Source: Ilumatobacteraceae bacterium (GTDB lineage: Bacteria; Actinomycetota; Acidimicrobiia; Acidimicrobiales; Ilumatobacteraceae). From it: a DNA stretch of 53,965 nucleotides. Positions 41,504 to 49,620 of this stretch are shown one piece after another (within the stretch, counting starts at the first letter, position 1; each line of letters begins with the position of its first letter). The stretch is from positions 1 to 53,965 of the forward strand of contig JALRBT010000002.1 in NCBI GenBank assembly GCA_023262255.1, given 5' to 3'. Position numbers and translations under genes: made by a program. Below the pieces are notes generated by a model. It worked only from the letters and a program-made list of their open reading frames with translations, ran no database searches and was not told the DNA's origin.

Positions 41504-42498
41504 CCGGCGGTGACGACACCCCGGGTTTGACGCCCGACGACACGGCGGGTTTGGCGCCCGATGACACCTCCGGAATCGCGCGACGCATTGCCGAGACGAT
41601 CCCCGCCTCGCTCGAGGGTGTGCGCATCGATCGTGTCGTTTCCCTCATCGCCGACATCAGTCGAAGTGCGGCAGCCGATCTCATCCAGTCCGGCGGAGTA
41701 TCGGTGGACGGCGCGGTGGTGATCGCGGGAAAGGAGAAGATGACGGCGGGTCAGTCCATCGTCATCGACGTGGCGCAGGTCAAGGGCCCCGAGCGCCCTG
41801 CTGCCGACTCAAGCAGGCAGCTCGATGTGGTGCATTCCGACGAGGACGTCGTCGTCATCAACAAGGACGCCGGGCTCGTCGTACATCCGGGTGCGGGAAA
41901 CCAGTCCGGAACGTTGGTGAACTTCTTGCTTGCGGCGTATCCGGAGATCGCCGACGTCGGCGACTCGATGCGACCGGGTTTGGTGCATCGCCTCGATGCC
42001 GGAACCACGGGCCTCATCGTGGTGGCCCGCACCCAGGAGGCGTATTCGTCGTTAGTGGCACAACTCGCCTCACGCAGCGTGACGCGCGTGTATTCGGCGT
42101 TGGTGTGGGGAGTGCCGATCTCGCTCAACGGGGTGATCGACGCGCCGATCGGTCGCGACCAACGCGATCCGACGCGCATGGCGGTGGTGGTCGATGGGCG
42201 AGCATCACGAAGCCATTACGCGGTCGAACGGTCGTTCCACAACCCCAAGGACGCGGCCCTGGTCGCGTGCCGATTGGAAACGGGTCGCACGCACCAGATT
42301 CGCGTCCATCTCGCCTCCATCGGCCATCCGGTGGTCGGTGATGCAACGTACGGTGGAGTGCGTGCCGGGCTCAGGGCCGGTCGTCCGATGCTGCACGCCA
42401 AGGAACTTGCGTTCGATCACCCGACCTCTGGGGAGCGCTGCACTTATACGGCACCGATGCCCCCGGATTTTGCCGCGCTCGTGACGTCGTTGTCGTAA
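41500..42498 (+). CDS. rluD: RluD-type 23S rRNA pseudouridine synthase
   Basis: The start ATG 41500 overlaps the lspA stop; the track start is inside lspA. The 332-residue protein opens with an Asp/Thr-rich tail containing a duplicated GLTPDDTA/GLAPDDTS, then an S4 RNA-binding domain (RIDRVVSLIADISRSAAADL). The RluA-family catalytic core follows, with the catalytic Asp in PGLVHRLDAGTTGL and the RTHQIRVHLASIGHPVVGD motif. It converts uridines in rRNA helix 69 or similar sites. RluA/RluC-type specificity cannot be ruled out. It ends the long operon, converging on the rrf2 gene with a 10-base gap. Confidence 0.87.
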   Translation: MTGGDDTPGLTPDDTAGLAPDDTSGIARRIAETIPASLEGVRIDRVVSLIADISRSAAADLIQSGGVSVDGAVVIAGKEKMTAGQSIVIDVAQVKGPERPAADSSRQLDVVHSDEDVVVINKDAGLVVHPGAGNQSGTLVNFLLAAYPEIADVGDSMRPGLVHRLDAGTTGLIVVARTQEAYSSLVAQLASRSVTRVYSALVWGVPISLNGVIDAPIGRDQRDPTRMAVVVDGRASRSHYAVERSFHNPKDAALVACRLETGRTHQIRVHLASIGHPVVGDATYGGVRAGLRAGRPMLHAKELAFDHPTSGERCTYTAPMPPDFAALVTSLS

Positions 42499-42508
42499 TC
42501 GTCGTCGG

Positions 42509-42955
42509 TTATTTCGTCTCGTCGGGCCATGGCGTCTCGCCACGGGCGGCTGCCAGCACGCCCCCGAGGGTGAAATGTGCGAGATGTTCACGCATGTGTT
42601 CGCCAACCGCGTGCCAAATCGCAAGCAGGACGCATTGGCCTTCGTGGTCACACGCACCATCGCGGTGCGGCTCGCCGAAGTCGCCGAGCGAGATCGGTCC
42701 ATCGACGGCTGAGAGGATTTCCGAGAGCCGGATCTTGTCGGGATGGCGAGAGAGGGTGTATCCACCGCCGACACCGCGTTTGGAGTTGACGAGCCCCGCA
42801 CCCTTCAGTGCCAGCAGAATCTGCTCCAGGTACGGCTGGGGAAGCGCGGTACGCGTGGCGATGTCGCGCACCGAGATCGGACCTGGCTCATCGCCATGCA
42901 GTGCCAGCGACAACATCGCGCGACACGCATAATCACCCCGTGTCGACACCCGCAC
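42509..42955 (-). CDS. Rrf2-family transcriptional regulator
   Basis: The track ORF is far too long; the protein begins at GTG 42955 (VRVSTRGDYACRAMLSLAL). It is 148 residues. The winged helix contains IATRTALPQPYLEQILLALK and VNSKRGVGGGYTLSR, the Rrf2 recognition region. The cluster loop has CDHEGQC, only two cysteines in CX5C, whereas IscR and NsrR have three. It may hold a modified Fe-S cluster or none. On the - strand TACGAT lies 6 bases before the start, so the message is probably leaderless. It is divergent from the phosphatase gene by 36 bases and may control it or itself. Confidence 0.85.
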   Translation of the reverse strand: MRVSTRGDYACRAMLSLALHGDEPGPISVRDIATRTALPQPYLEQILLALKGAGLVNSKRGVGGGYTLSRHPDKIRLSEILSAVDGPISLGDFGEPHRDGACDHEGQCVLLAIWHAVGEHMREHLAHFTLGGVLAAARGETPWPDETK

Positions 42956-42961
42956 GTTTCC

Positions 42962-42967
42962 ATCGTA
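42962..42967 (-). promoter_or_regulatory. -10 element of the rrf2 gene (leaderless)
   Basis: On the - strand TACGAT is followed by GGAAAC and the GTG start at 42955. Confidence 0.45.
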
Positions 42968-42991
42968 GGTGCCGCTTGACTGGGTGGAGAG

Positions 42992-44161
42992 ATGTCTCGC
43001 GTCGAGCGCACACCGTACGCCGATCGCGCACCCCTCATCAGGGACGAGTTGCCACGTTGTCCGGACTACCACGGGCCCTGCGTGACCAACATCGTGCCTG
43101 CACTTCTCGGACCCGGCGGCACGGAGGCACTTCCCGACTTCTTTCCGCAGATCACCCGTGGAGCACGACAGGTCGTGCTGTTGGTGGTGGACGGTCTCGG
43201 TTGGCACCAGTTGCAGGATCGTATTCGTCGCGCACCGGCAGCCACGACCACCATCGCATCGATGCAGGGCTCGGCAATCACCACGATTGCACCGACCACC
43301 ACCGTCACGGCACTCACATCCATCGCGACGGGCGCAACTCCGGGCGAGCACGGGCTGGTGGGATATCGAATCGACTTCGCCGGTCGGGTGGTGCAAATGC
43401 TGAGGTGGGCCGACGACAGGGGGGATGCACGTCGGCGTCTCTCGCCGCGCGACGTTCAGCCGTGTCCGCCGTTCCTCGGGGCGTCGGTGCCGGTGCTGTC
43501 GAAAGCCGAGTTCGACGGCACTGCATTCACGGAGGCGCACCTTCGAGATCAGCGAATGTTCAGTTGGCGTGCGGCATCGAGCATGGTGGTGGACGTTCGA
43601 AATCACTTGGCGAGCGGCGAGAGGTTCGTTTACTGCTATTACGACGGCGTCGACAAGATCGCACACGAACGCGGCTTCGGCGAACACTACGACGCCGAAC
43701 TTCTCTCCGTGGATCGCTTGGTCGCCGATCTGGCGTCGGCGCTGCCACGCGATGCGGTGTTGCTCGTCACCGCCGATCACGGACAAGTGATGGTGGGCGA
43801 CAATACGATGCTGCTCGCGCCGGACGTGACGCGTCATCTGTCGCATCAATCGGGTGAGGGTCGTTTTCGTTGGCTGCACGTGAAGAGTGGTCGAATCGAC
43901 GAGGTGCTGTCGGCGGCTCGGAGCCTCCATGGCGATGTGGCATGGGTCATGACGCGCGACGACATGATCGAACAGGGGTACTTCGGATCTCGAGTAGCCG
44001 ACGCGGTGCGACGTCGCCTCGGCGACGTGGCAGTAATGGCCAAATACGAGGTGAGCTTCGATGATCCCGCCGACAAGACCTACTTTGCGTTGCAGTGTCG
44101 ACACGGTTCGCTCACCTCGGCGGAGGTGGATGTGCCGTTGCTGGCGCTCGGTGCGCGCTGA
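42992..44161 (+). CDS. Alkaline-phosphatase-superfamily protein (nucleotide pyrophosphatase/PglZ-like)
   Basis: A 389-residue metal-dependent phosphoesterase. VVLLVVDGLGWHQL gives the first metal ligand. TTTVTALTSIATGATPGEHG carries the probable Thr nucleophile. CYYDGVDKIAHERGFGEHY and LVTADHGQVMVGD give the remaining ligands, and CRHGSLTSAEVDVPLLAL closes the active site. No signal peptide is visible, so it appears cytoplasmic. The substrate is unknown; nucleotide-sugar or phosphonate esters are possible. The start ATG 42992 is divergent from the rrf2 gene. The bpa gene follows after 15 bases. Confidence 0.8.
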   Translation: MSRVERTPYADRAPLIRDELPRCPDYHGPCVTNIVPALLGPGGTEALPDFFPQITRGARQVVLLVVDGLGWHQLQDRIRRAPAATTTIASMQGSAITTIAPTTTVTALTSIATGATPGEHGLVGYRIDFAGRVVQMLRWADDRGDARRRLSPRDVQPCPPFLGASVPVLSKAEFDGTAFTEAHLRDQRMFSWRAASSMVVDVRNHLASGERFVYCYYDGVDKIAHERGFGEHYDAELLSVDRLVADLASALPRDAVLLVTADHGQVMVGDNTMLLAPDVTRHLSHQSGEGRFRWLHVKSGRIDEVLSAARSLHGDVAWVMTRDDMIEQGYFGSRVADAVRRRLGDVAVMAKYEVSFDDPADKTYFALQCRHGSLTSAEVDVPLLALGAR

Positions 44162-44176
44162 TAGAACTAACGAACG

Positions 44177-44659
44177 ATGAGCGACACCACTCCCGAGCGC
44201 GGCGAACTTTTGAACGTTTCCGATGCGTTGAGTTCCAATGGCGAGACGAGTTCAAACGGTGACGAGACGGTCCAGGAGCCGGCCAAGGTCATGCGAATCG
44301 GGTCCATGATCAAGGGATTGCTCGAGGAAGTTCGCCAGATGCAGTTGGACGTCCCGAGTCGCGAGCGCCTTGCGGAGATCTACGAGCGATCCGTCGTCGA
44401 ACTCGCCGACGCCATCTCGCCGGATCTCAAGGAAGAACTGCAGATGCTGGCGTTGCCGTTCAAGGACGGCGAAGTACCGAGCGACGCAGAACTCCGTGTG
44501 GCCAAGGCGCAACTCGTCGGTTGGCTCGAGGGATTGTTCCATGGCATCCAGGCGACACTCTTTGCCCAGCAGTGGGCCGCGCGACAGCAACTGGAGCAGA
44601 TGCGTCAACTCCCGTCGTCCGGTGACTCGCAAGCCGAACGACCGGGCACGTACATCTAG
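44177..44659 (+). CDS. bpa: Bacterial proteasome activator Bpa (PafE) homologue
   Basis: A 160-residue protein with a disordered acidic N-terminus, then AKVMRIGSMIKGLLEEVRQM, LPFKDGEVPSDAELRVAKAQ and GWLEGLFHGIQATLFAQQWA. These are close to the actinobacterial Bpa core of four helices. The C-terminus is GTYI, equivalent to the GQYL motif that docks into 20S proteasome pockets. Bpa forms a dodecameric, ATP-independent ring that opens the proteasome gate for unfolded proteins. This implies the organism encodes a 20S proteasome (not in the window). Confidence 0.88.
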   Translation: MSDTTPERGELLNVSDALSSNGETSSNGDETVQEPAKVMRIGSMIKGLLEEVRQMQLDVPSRERLAEIYERSVVELADAISPDLKEELQMLALPFKDGEVPSDAELRVAKAQLVGWLEGLFHGIQATLFAQQWAARQQLEQMRQLPSSGDSQAERPGTYI

Positions 44660-44730
44660 TCCGTTTTTCGCCCGAAATCGGGAAGTCGCTCGGCGGCTGA
44701 AGGTGCGCTGGTACTCTCGGCTTTCCCGCG

Positions 44731-47700
44731 ATGGCTTCTTCATTCACGCATCTTCACGTACACACCGAGTTTTCGATGCTCGACGGGGCCGCCCGCATCG
44801 ATGAATTGATCTATCGAGCCGTCGAGGACGGCCAGCCGGCGATCGGTATCACCGACCACGGCAACATGTACGGGGTTCTGGATTTCTACCAGGCGTGTCG
44901 CGAAGCCGGCATCACGCCGATCATCGGTACCGAGGCGTACATGGCGTACGAGTCCAGATTCGAACGACCGCAACGACGTGGGCAGATCGACGACTCCGGC
45001 GGCGACACCGAGGCGGGTCGCAAGTTGTACTACCACCTCACGTTGCTGTGCGAGAACAACACGGGCTATCGAAATCTCATCAAACTCTCCAGCCTTGCCT
45101 TCCTGGAGGGCTACTACTACCAGCCACGAATGGACTGGGAACTGCTCGATCGCCACCACGAAGGCATCATTGCGACCACCGGTTGCCTCGGCGGGCACGT
45201 ACTCCAGGCACTCCTTCGCAACGATTACGACGAGGCCAAACGAACGGCCGCACGCTTGCAGGAAATCTTCGGCCGCGACAATCTGTTCGTCGAGCTTCAG
45301 GATCACGGCATCGCCGATCAACGCCGCACGATGTCCGACCTCATCAAGATCGCCCGTGAGATCGATGCCCCATTGCTGGCCACCAACGACTCCCATTACG
45401 TGCACCGCAACGACGCCGAGGCCCACGATGCACTCCTGTGCGTGCAGACCGGGTGCACCATTGCCGACCCGAAGCGGTTCAAGTTCGAGGGCGAGGAGCA
45501 CTACCTGAAGACGGCCGCGGAGATGAGGCAACTGTTCGGCGACACACCCGAGGCATGCGACAACACCCTGTGGATCGCCGAGCGAGCGAACACCAGCATC
45601 GAGTTCGGCAAGTACGTGTTGCCCGACTTTCCGATCCCGGAGGGCTTCGCCGACGACCGGGCATATCTCGAACACCTCGCACGTCGGGGTGCGAACGAAC
45701 GTTGGGGTAGCGAGATCCCGAGTGCGGTGGTCGAACGACTCGCCTACGAGTTGAAGGTCATCTGCGACATGGGCTTTGCGTCGTATTTCCTCATCGTGTG
45801 GGACCTCATTCGTCATGCGCGCGAGCAGGGGATTCGCGTCGGTCCAGGTCGTGGCTCGGCAGCCGGATGCGCGGTGGCATACGCATTGCGAATCACCGAT
45901 CTCGATCCGGTGAAGTACGACCTCCTCTTCGAGCGGTTCCTGAATCCGGATCGCGTATCGATGCCGGATATCGACATGGACTTTGACTCGCGGTATCGCG
46001 ACGAGATGATCCGTTACGCAGCGGAGAAATACGGCCGTGACCACGTTGCACAGATCATCACCTTCGGCACCATCAAGGCGCGAAATGCGGTACGCGATGC
46101 GGCTCGCGTGCTCGGGCACCCGTATGCGACCGGCGACCGTATTGCCAAGCTGATGCCGCCGGTGGTGATGGGTCGAGATACGCCGTTGCGTTACTGCTTC
46201 GAGCAGAACGAAAAACACATCGACGGCTTCAGGGCAGCCGCCGATCTGCGGGCACTCTGTGAATCCGAAGCCGAGGTGAAGCGCGTGGTGGACGTGGCAC
46301 GCGGTCTCGAGGGTTTGAAGCGGTCGGTCGGCATCCACGCTGCGGCGGTGGTGATCACCAAGGAGCCGCTCACGGAGTACCTCCCGATACAACGCAAGCC
46401 CGAATCCGGACGAAAGCCCGAGGAGTCACCGGTGGTGACGCAGTACGAAATGCACGGTGTGGAGTCGTTGGGTCTGCTCAAGATGGACATTCTTGGTCTT
46501 CGCAACCTCGACGTCATCACCGACGCCGAATTGCTGCTTCGAAGGAAGCAGCCCGATTTCTCGATCACCGACGTTCCGCTCGACGACCCGCGCACCTATC
46601 AACTGCTGGCTTCGGCGAACACCATCGGCGTGTTTCAGCTGGAATCCACTCCGATGCGCGCGCTACTTCGGTCGTTGCTGCCGCGACGTTTCGAGGACGT
46701 CGCCGCCGTGCTGGCGCTCTACCGTCCGGGTCCGATGGCCGAGAACATGCACAACGACTATGCGGATTTCAAAAACAACCGAAAGCCGTCACGGTTCTTC
46801 CACGATGACGCCACGGAAGTCCTGGGGGACACCTACGGACTCATGATCTACCAGGAGAGCATCATGCGTGTGGCGCAGAAGTTCGCCGGCTACTCGCTGT
46901 CCGAGGCCGATTCGCTCCGCAAGGCGTGCGCCAAGAAGGACCCCGTCGCCATGGCCGAGCAACGTCCAAAGTTCGTTGGTGGATGCGCGGAGCGCGGATA
47001 CGGCGAATCGCTCGGTCGGGAACTCTTCGGCATCATCGAAAAGTTCGCCGACTACGCCTTCACCAAGAGTCACGCGTTCGGTTACGGATTGATCACGTAC
47101 CAGACCGCGTGGCTGAAGGCGCACCACCCGGTCGAATACTTCGCATGTCTCCTCACATCGGTGAAGGGCAACAACGATCGCGCAGCCTTGTACCTCTCGG
47201 ATGCCGGCAACAACCAGGTGACGGTCCGAACGCCGGACATCAACCAGTCGGGCGTGGATTTCGCCCCCATAGAAGGTGAGTCGGCGGTCAGTTTCGGATT
47301 GTCGGGCATTCGCAACGTGGGTGAGGGAGTCGCATCGCTGATCGTCGAAGCACGCGAAAAGACCGGAAGGTTCGAGTCGTTCTACGACGTGCTGGATCGA
47401 GTACCGGAGCAGGCACTCAACAAGCGCACCCTCGAGTCGCTGATCAAAGCGGGAGCGTTCGATTCGCTCGGTCATCCGCGTCGAGGATTGTTGTTGGTGT
47501 TCGAGTCGTTGGTGGACCAGGCACTCACGCGTCGCCGTGAACGTGACCAGGGTGTGATGAGTCTCTTCGGCGACGCACAAGAGGAGTTCGGGGGCTATTC
47601 CGAGCGAGCCGAGATCCCCGCGCTGGTGTTCGACAAATCGGAACAGTTGCGTTTGGAGAAGGAAATGCTCGGTTTCTACGTGAGCGACCATCCATTGCGG

Positions 47701-48243
47701 GGGCTGGAAACCGTGATGGGACGACGCGTGACGTGTCCGATCGTGGAGGTGCCCGACCGCACCGAGGACAACCTCGTGCTCGGTGGTGTCATCGTTGGTG
47801 TAGACCGAAAGTTCACCCGCAAGGGGGAACAGATGGCCACGTTCACGCTCGAGGACTTGGCCGGATCGATCGAAGTCACGGTGTTCCCGCGCCTGTTCGC
47901 CACGCAGGGACATCTGGTAATCGACGATCACATCGTGGTCGTGCGTGGTCGCCTCGATCGCCGCGACGACGGACGGTCGACGTTCATGGCGTCGGATATC
48001 AGCGTCGTGGAGGTGCCCAAGAACGGTATCGAGTCACTGCACATCGATTTTGCGCGACGCGCAGTCACACCCGATGAAATCGGTGACGTGCGAAGTCTCC
48101 TCGAATCCCATCCCGGAGATTCCCCGGTCTTTCTTGCATTCGGTGCAAAGGTGGTGGCGCTTGGTCCGGAGTATTCCGTCGATATCGGCAAGGTCATCGG
48201 CTTGCTGCGCGCCAAGTTCGGAGATGCAGTAACTATTCAGTAA
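44731..48243 (+). CDS. dnaE: DNA polymerase III alpha subunit DnaE
   Basis: A 1170-residue replicative polymerase. The N-terminal PHP domain keeps its metal ligands (FTHLHVHTEFSMLDG, GITDHGNMYG, ATNDSHYVHRND), so PHP exonuclease proofreading is plausible. The catalytic aspartates are in VSMPDIDMDFDSRYRDEM. Further segments are PGRGSAAGC, KKDPVAMAEQRPKFVGG and a C-terminal OB domain (FTLEDLAGSIEVTVFP). It is DnaE1-type by length and order. The gene lies near lspA/rluD as in other Actinomycetota. TACTCT lies 13 bases before the ATG. Confidence 0.95.
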   Translation: MASSFTHLHVHTEFSMLDGAARIDELIYRAVEDGQPAIGITDHGNMYGVLDFYQACREAGITPIIGTEAYMAYESRFERPQRRGQIDDSGGDTEAGRKLYYHLTLLCENNTGYRNLIKLSSLAFLEGYYYQPRMDWELLDRHHEGIIATTGCLGGHVLQALLRNDYDEAKRTAARLQEIFGRDNLFVELQDHGIADQRRTMSDLIKIAREIDAPLLATNDSHYVHRNDAEAHDALLCVQTGCTIADPKRFKFEGEEHYLKTAAEMRQLFGDTPEACDNTLWIAERANTSIEFGKYVLPDFPIPEGFADDRAYLEHLARRGANERWGSEIPSAVVERLAYELKVICDMGFASYFLIVWDLIRHAREQGIRVGPGRGSAAGCAVAYALRITDLDPVKYDLLFERFLNPDRVSMPDIDMDFDSRYRDEMIRYAAEKYGRDHVAQIITFGTIKARNAVRDAARVLGHPYATGDRIAKLMPPVVMGRDTPLRYCFEQNEKHIDGFRAAADLRALCESEAEVKRVVDVARGLEGLKRSVGIHAAAVVITKEPLTEYLPIQRKPESGRKPEESPVVTQYEMHGVESLGLLKMDILGLRNLDVITDAELLLRRKQPDFSITDVPLDDPRTYQLLASANTIGVFQLESTPMRALLRSLLPRRFEDVAAVLALYRPGPMAENMHNDYADFKNNRKPSRFFHDDATEVLGDTYGLMIYQESIMRVAQKFAGYSLSEADSLRKACAKKDPVAMAEQRPKFVGGCAERGYGESLGRELFGIIEKFADYAFTKSHAFGYGLITYQTAWLKAHHPVEYFACLLTSVKGNNDRAALYLSDAGNNQVTVRTPDINQSGVDFAPIEGESAVSFGLSGIRNVGEGVASLIVEAREKTGRFESFYDVLDRVPEQALNKRTLESLIKAGAFDSLGHPRRGLLLVFESLVDQALTRRRERDQGVMSLFGDAQEEFGGYSERAEIPALVFDKSEQLRLEKEMLGFYVSDHPLRGLETVMGRRVTCPIVEVPDRTEDNLVLGGVIVGVDRKFTRKGEQMATFTLEDLAGSIEVTVFPRLFATQGHLVIDDHIVVVRGRLDRRDDGRSTFMASDISVVEVPKNGIESLHIDFARRAVTPDEIGDVRSLLESHPGDSPVFLAFGAKVVALGPEYSVDIGKVIGLLRAKFGDAVTIQ

Positions 48244-48303
48244 CGACTCGCGACTCTGAGATTCGCGTGTCGGATTCCGGAATTTTGCTGGCAGAATAGA
48301 GGC

Positions 48304-48957
48304 GTGAAAATCGCTACTCGCGACGCGAGCGCGTTGACCGACGCAGACCTCGACGAATTCGCGGCGATGGGCGGCGCGTTCGGAATCGGTGCCGTTTCGA
48401 AGGCCAAGGATTCCTGGGTGTTGGCCACCACGGCATACGACGGCAAGACGCTCGCGGGGTTCATGTTCCTCACACTCGAGCGTTTGGGCGGTACCCCGTG
48501 CGTGGTTATGGGGCTCTTGAGCGTCAAGCGAACCGCCAAGCGAGACGCTGCGATGAAGGGACTGATGACCGAGGCCTACCACCGCGCACTCATGGCGTTT
48601 CCGGATGAGGACGTGGTGATTGGCGCGCGCTTCGTAACACCCGCGGGCCTCGAAGCGTTCTCCGCCGTCACCAGCATGATTCCCCGTCCCAAGTACAACG
48701 CCGTCGGCGAAGAACGCGCATGGGGCCGACGACTGGCCCGACGCTATGCCATCGAGCCGCAATACGACCCGGCAACCTTCATCGCCAAGACCAATGCACA
48801 GTCGGGCTTCATCGACTACGAACCCGTGAAGAAGCCCAAGATTTCGGCCGACGTCGCCGCATTCTTCAAGGGAGTGAACGTCGCCAAGGGTGGAGTACTC
48901 ATCGTCCATGGTTGGACCATGGCAGAGTCGCTGGCCAAACTCGGCAAGAAGCGCTGA
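48304..48957 (+). CDS. Unrecognised protein, possible GNAT-like fold
   Basis: A 217-residue soluble protein. The middle (MGLLSVKRTAKRDAAMKGLM then AYHRALMAFPDEDVVIGARF) resembles, in pattern only, an acetyltransferase strand plus basic loop and helix. The C-terminus is Lys-rich (VKKPKISADVAAFFKGVNVA). I do not recognise the family and cannot assign a reaction. The GTG at 48304 follows AGAGGC, a poor ribosome site. The nitroreductase gene starts 12 bases downstream, so the two may be co-transcribed. Confidence 0.6.
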   Translation: MKIATRDASALTDADLDEFAAMGGAFGIGAVSKAKDSWVLATTAYDGKTLAGFMFLTLERLGGTPCVVMGLLSVKRTAKRDAAMKGLMTEAYHRALMAFPDEDVVIGARFVTPAGLEAFSAVTSMIPRPKYNAVGEERAWGRRLARRYAIEPQYDPATFIAKTNAQSGFIDYEPVKKPKISADVAAFFKGVNVAKGGVLIVHGWTMAESLAKLGKKR

Positions 48958-48969
48958 CACGGCGTCGCC

Positions 48970-49599
48970 GTGACGTCGTTCGACCATCTGGTCTCGAGCC
49001 GTCGGATGATTCGAGCATTTCGATCCGACCCCATCGATCGAGAACTGCTCACACGGCTCGTGGACTTGGCGGCGCGATCGCCGTCGGCGGGAAACTCGCA
49101 GGGCTGGGAGCTCGTCGTACTGGAAGGTGCGCGGACGGAGACGTTCTGGTCGGCCACGATGACTCCCGATACGCGTGCGACGTTTCGATGGCAACACCTG
49201 TTCGCTGCGCCGGTGGTCGCGTTGTCCTTCGCAAATCCGCGGGCCTACCTGGATCGTTACTCCGAAACGGACAAGTTGCGATCCGGTCTCGGCTCGTCGG
49301 TTGATGCGTGGCCCGCACCGTACTGGACGATCGATGCATCATTCGCGACGATGACGCTGCTGCTCGCGGCGCACGACGCAGGTCTTGGCGCGTTGTTCTT
49401 CGGGGTGTTTCACGGGGAGGATGCGCTCCGCGACGCACTCCACGTTCCTGCGGACCGCATCCTGCTTGGTGCCGTCGCGCTCGGTTATGAGCGTGTGCCC
49501 GGTGAGTCGGAGCACGCCGACCCGTCGTTTGGTGTCGGACGCAGTGCCCGTCGCAAGCGTGCGGCGTCGCGCGACATCATCCATTTCGGCGACTGGTGA
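48970..49599 (+). CDS. Nitroreductase-family FMN oxidoreductase
   Basis: A 209-residue nitroreductase. The N-terminal SSRRMIRAFRSDPIDRELL and LAARSPSAGNSQGWELVVLE contain the FMN phosphate-binding Arg and Ser/Asn residues, and IDASFATMTLLLAAHDAGLG is the dimer-interface helix. The C-terminal Arg/Lys segment (ARRKRAASRDIIHFGDW) completes the flavin site. The substrate is unknown; in an F420-producing actinobacterium it could also be part of a redox side pathway. GTG start. It is convergent with the DUF255 gene (21-base gap, no terminator seen). Confidence 0.82.
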   Translation: MTSFDHLVSSRRMIRAFRSDPIDRELLTRLVDLAARSPSAGNSQGWELVVLEGARTETFWSATMTPDTRATFRWQHLFAAPVVALSFANPRAYLDRYSETDKLRSGLGSSVDAWPAPYWTIDASFATMTLLLAAHDAGLGALFFGVFHGEDALRDALHVPADRILLGAVALGYERVPGESEHADPSFGVGRSARRKRAASRDIIHFGDW

Positions 49600-49620
49600 G
49601 CGCCCGTATTGGCTGGTCGA

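Noticed and set aside
41523-41570. 24-bp tandem repeat at the start of the rluD-type gene
   Set aside because: It simply encodes a duplicated GLTPDDTA-like low-complexity tail; no sign of a regulatory role.
44740-46392. 550-residue - strand ORF (and 46789-47931) antisense to dnaE
   Set aside because: DnaE is unmistakable on the + strand; the antisense frames are open only because of high GC content.
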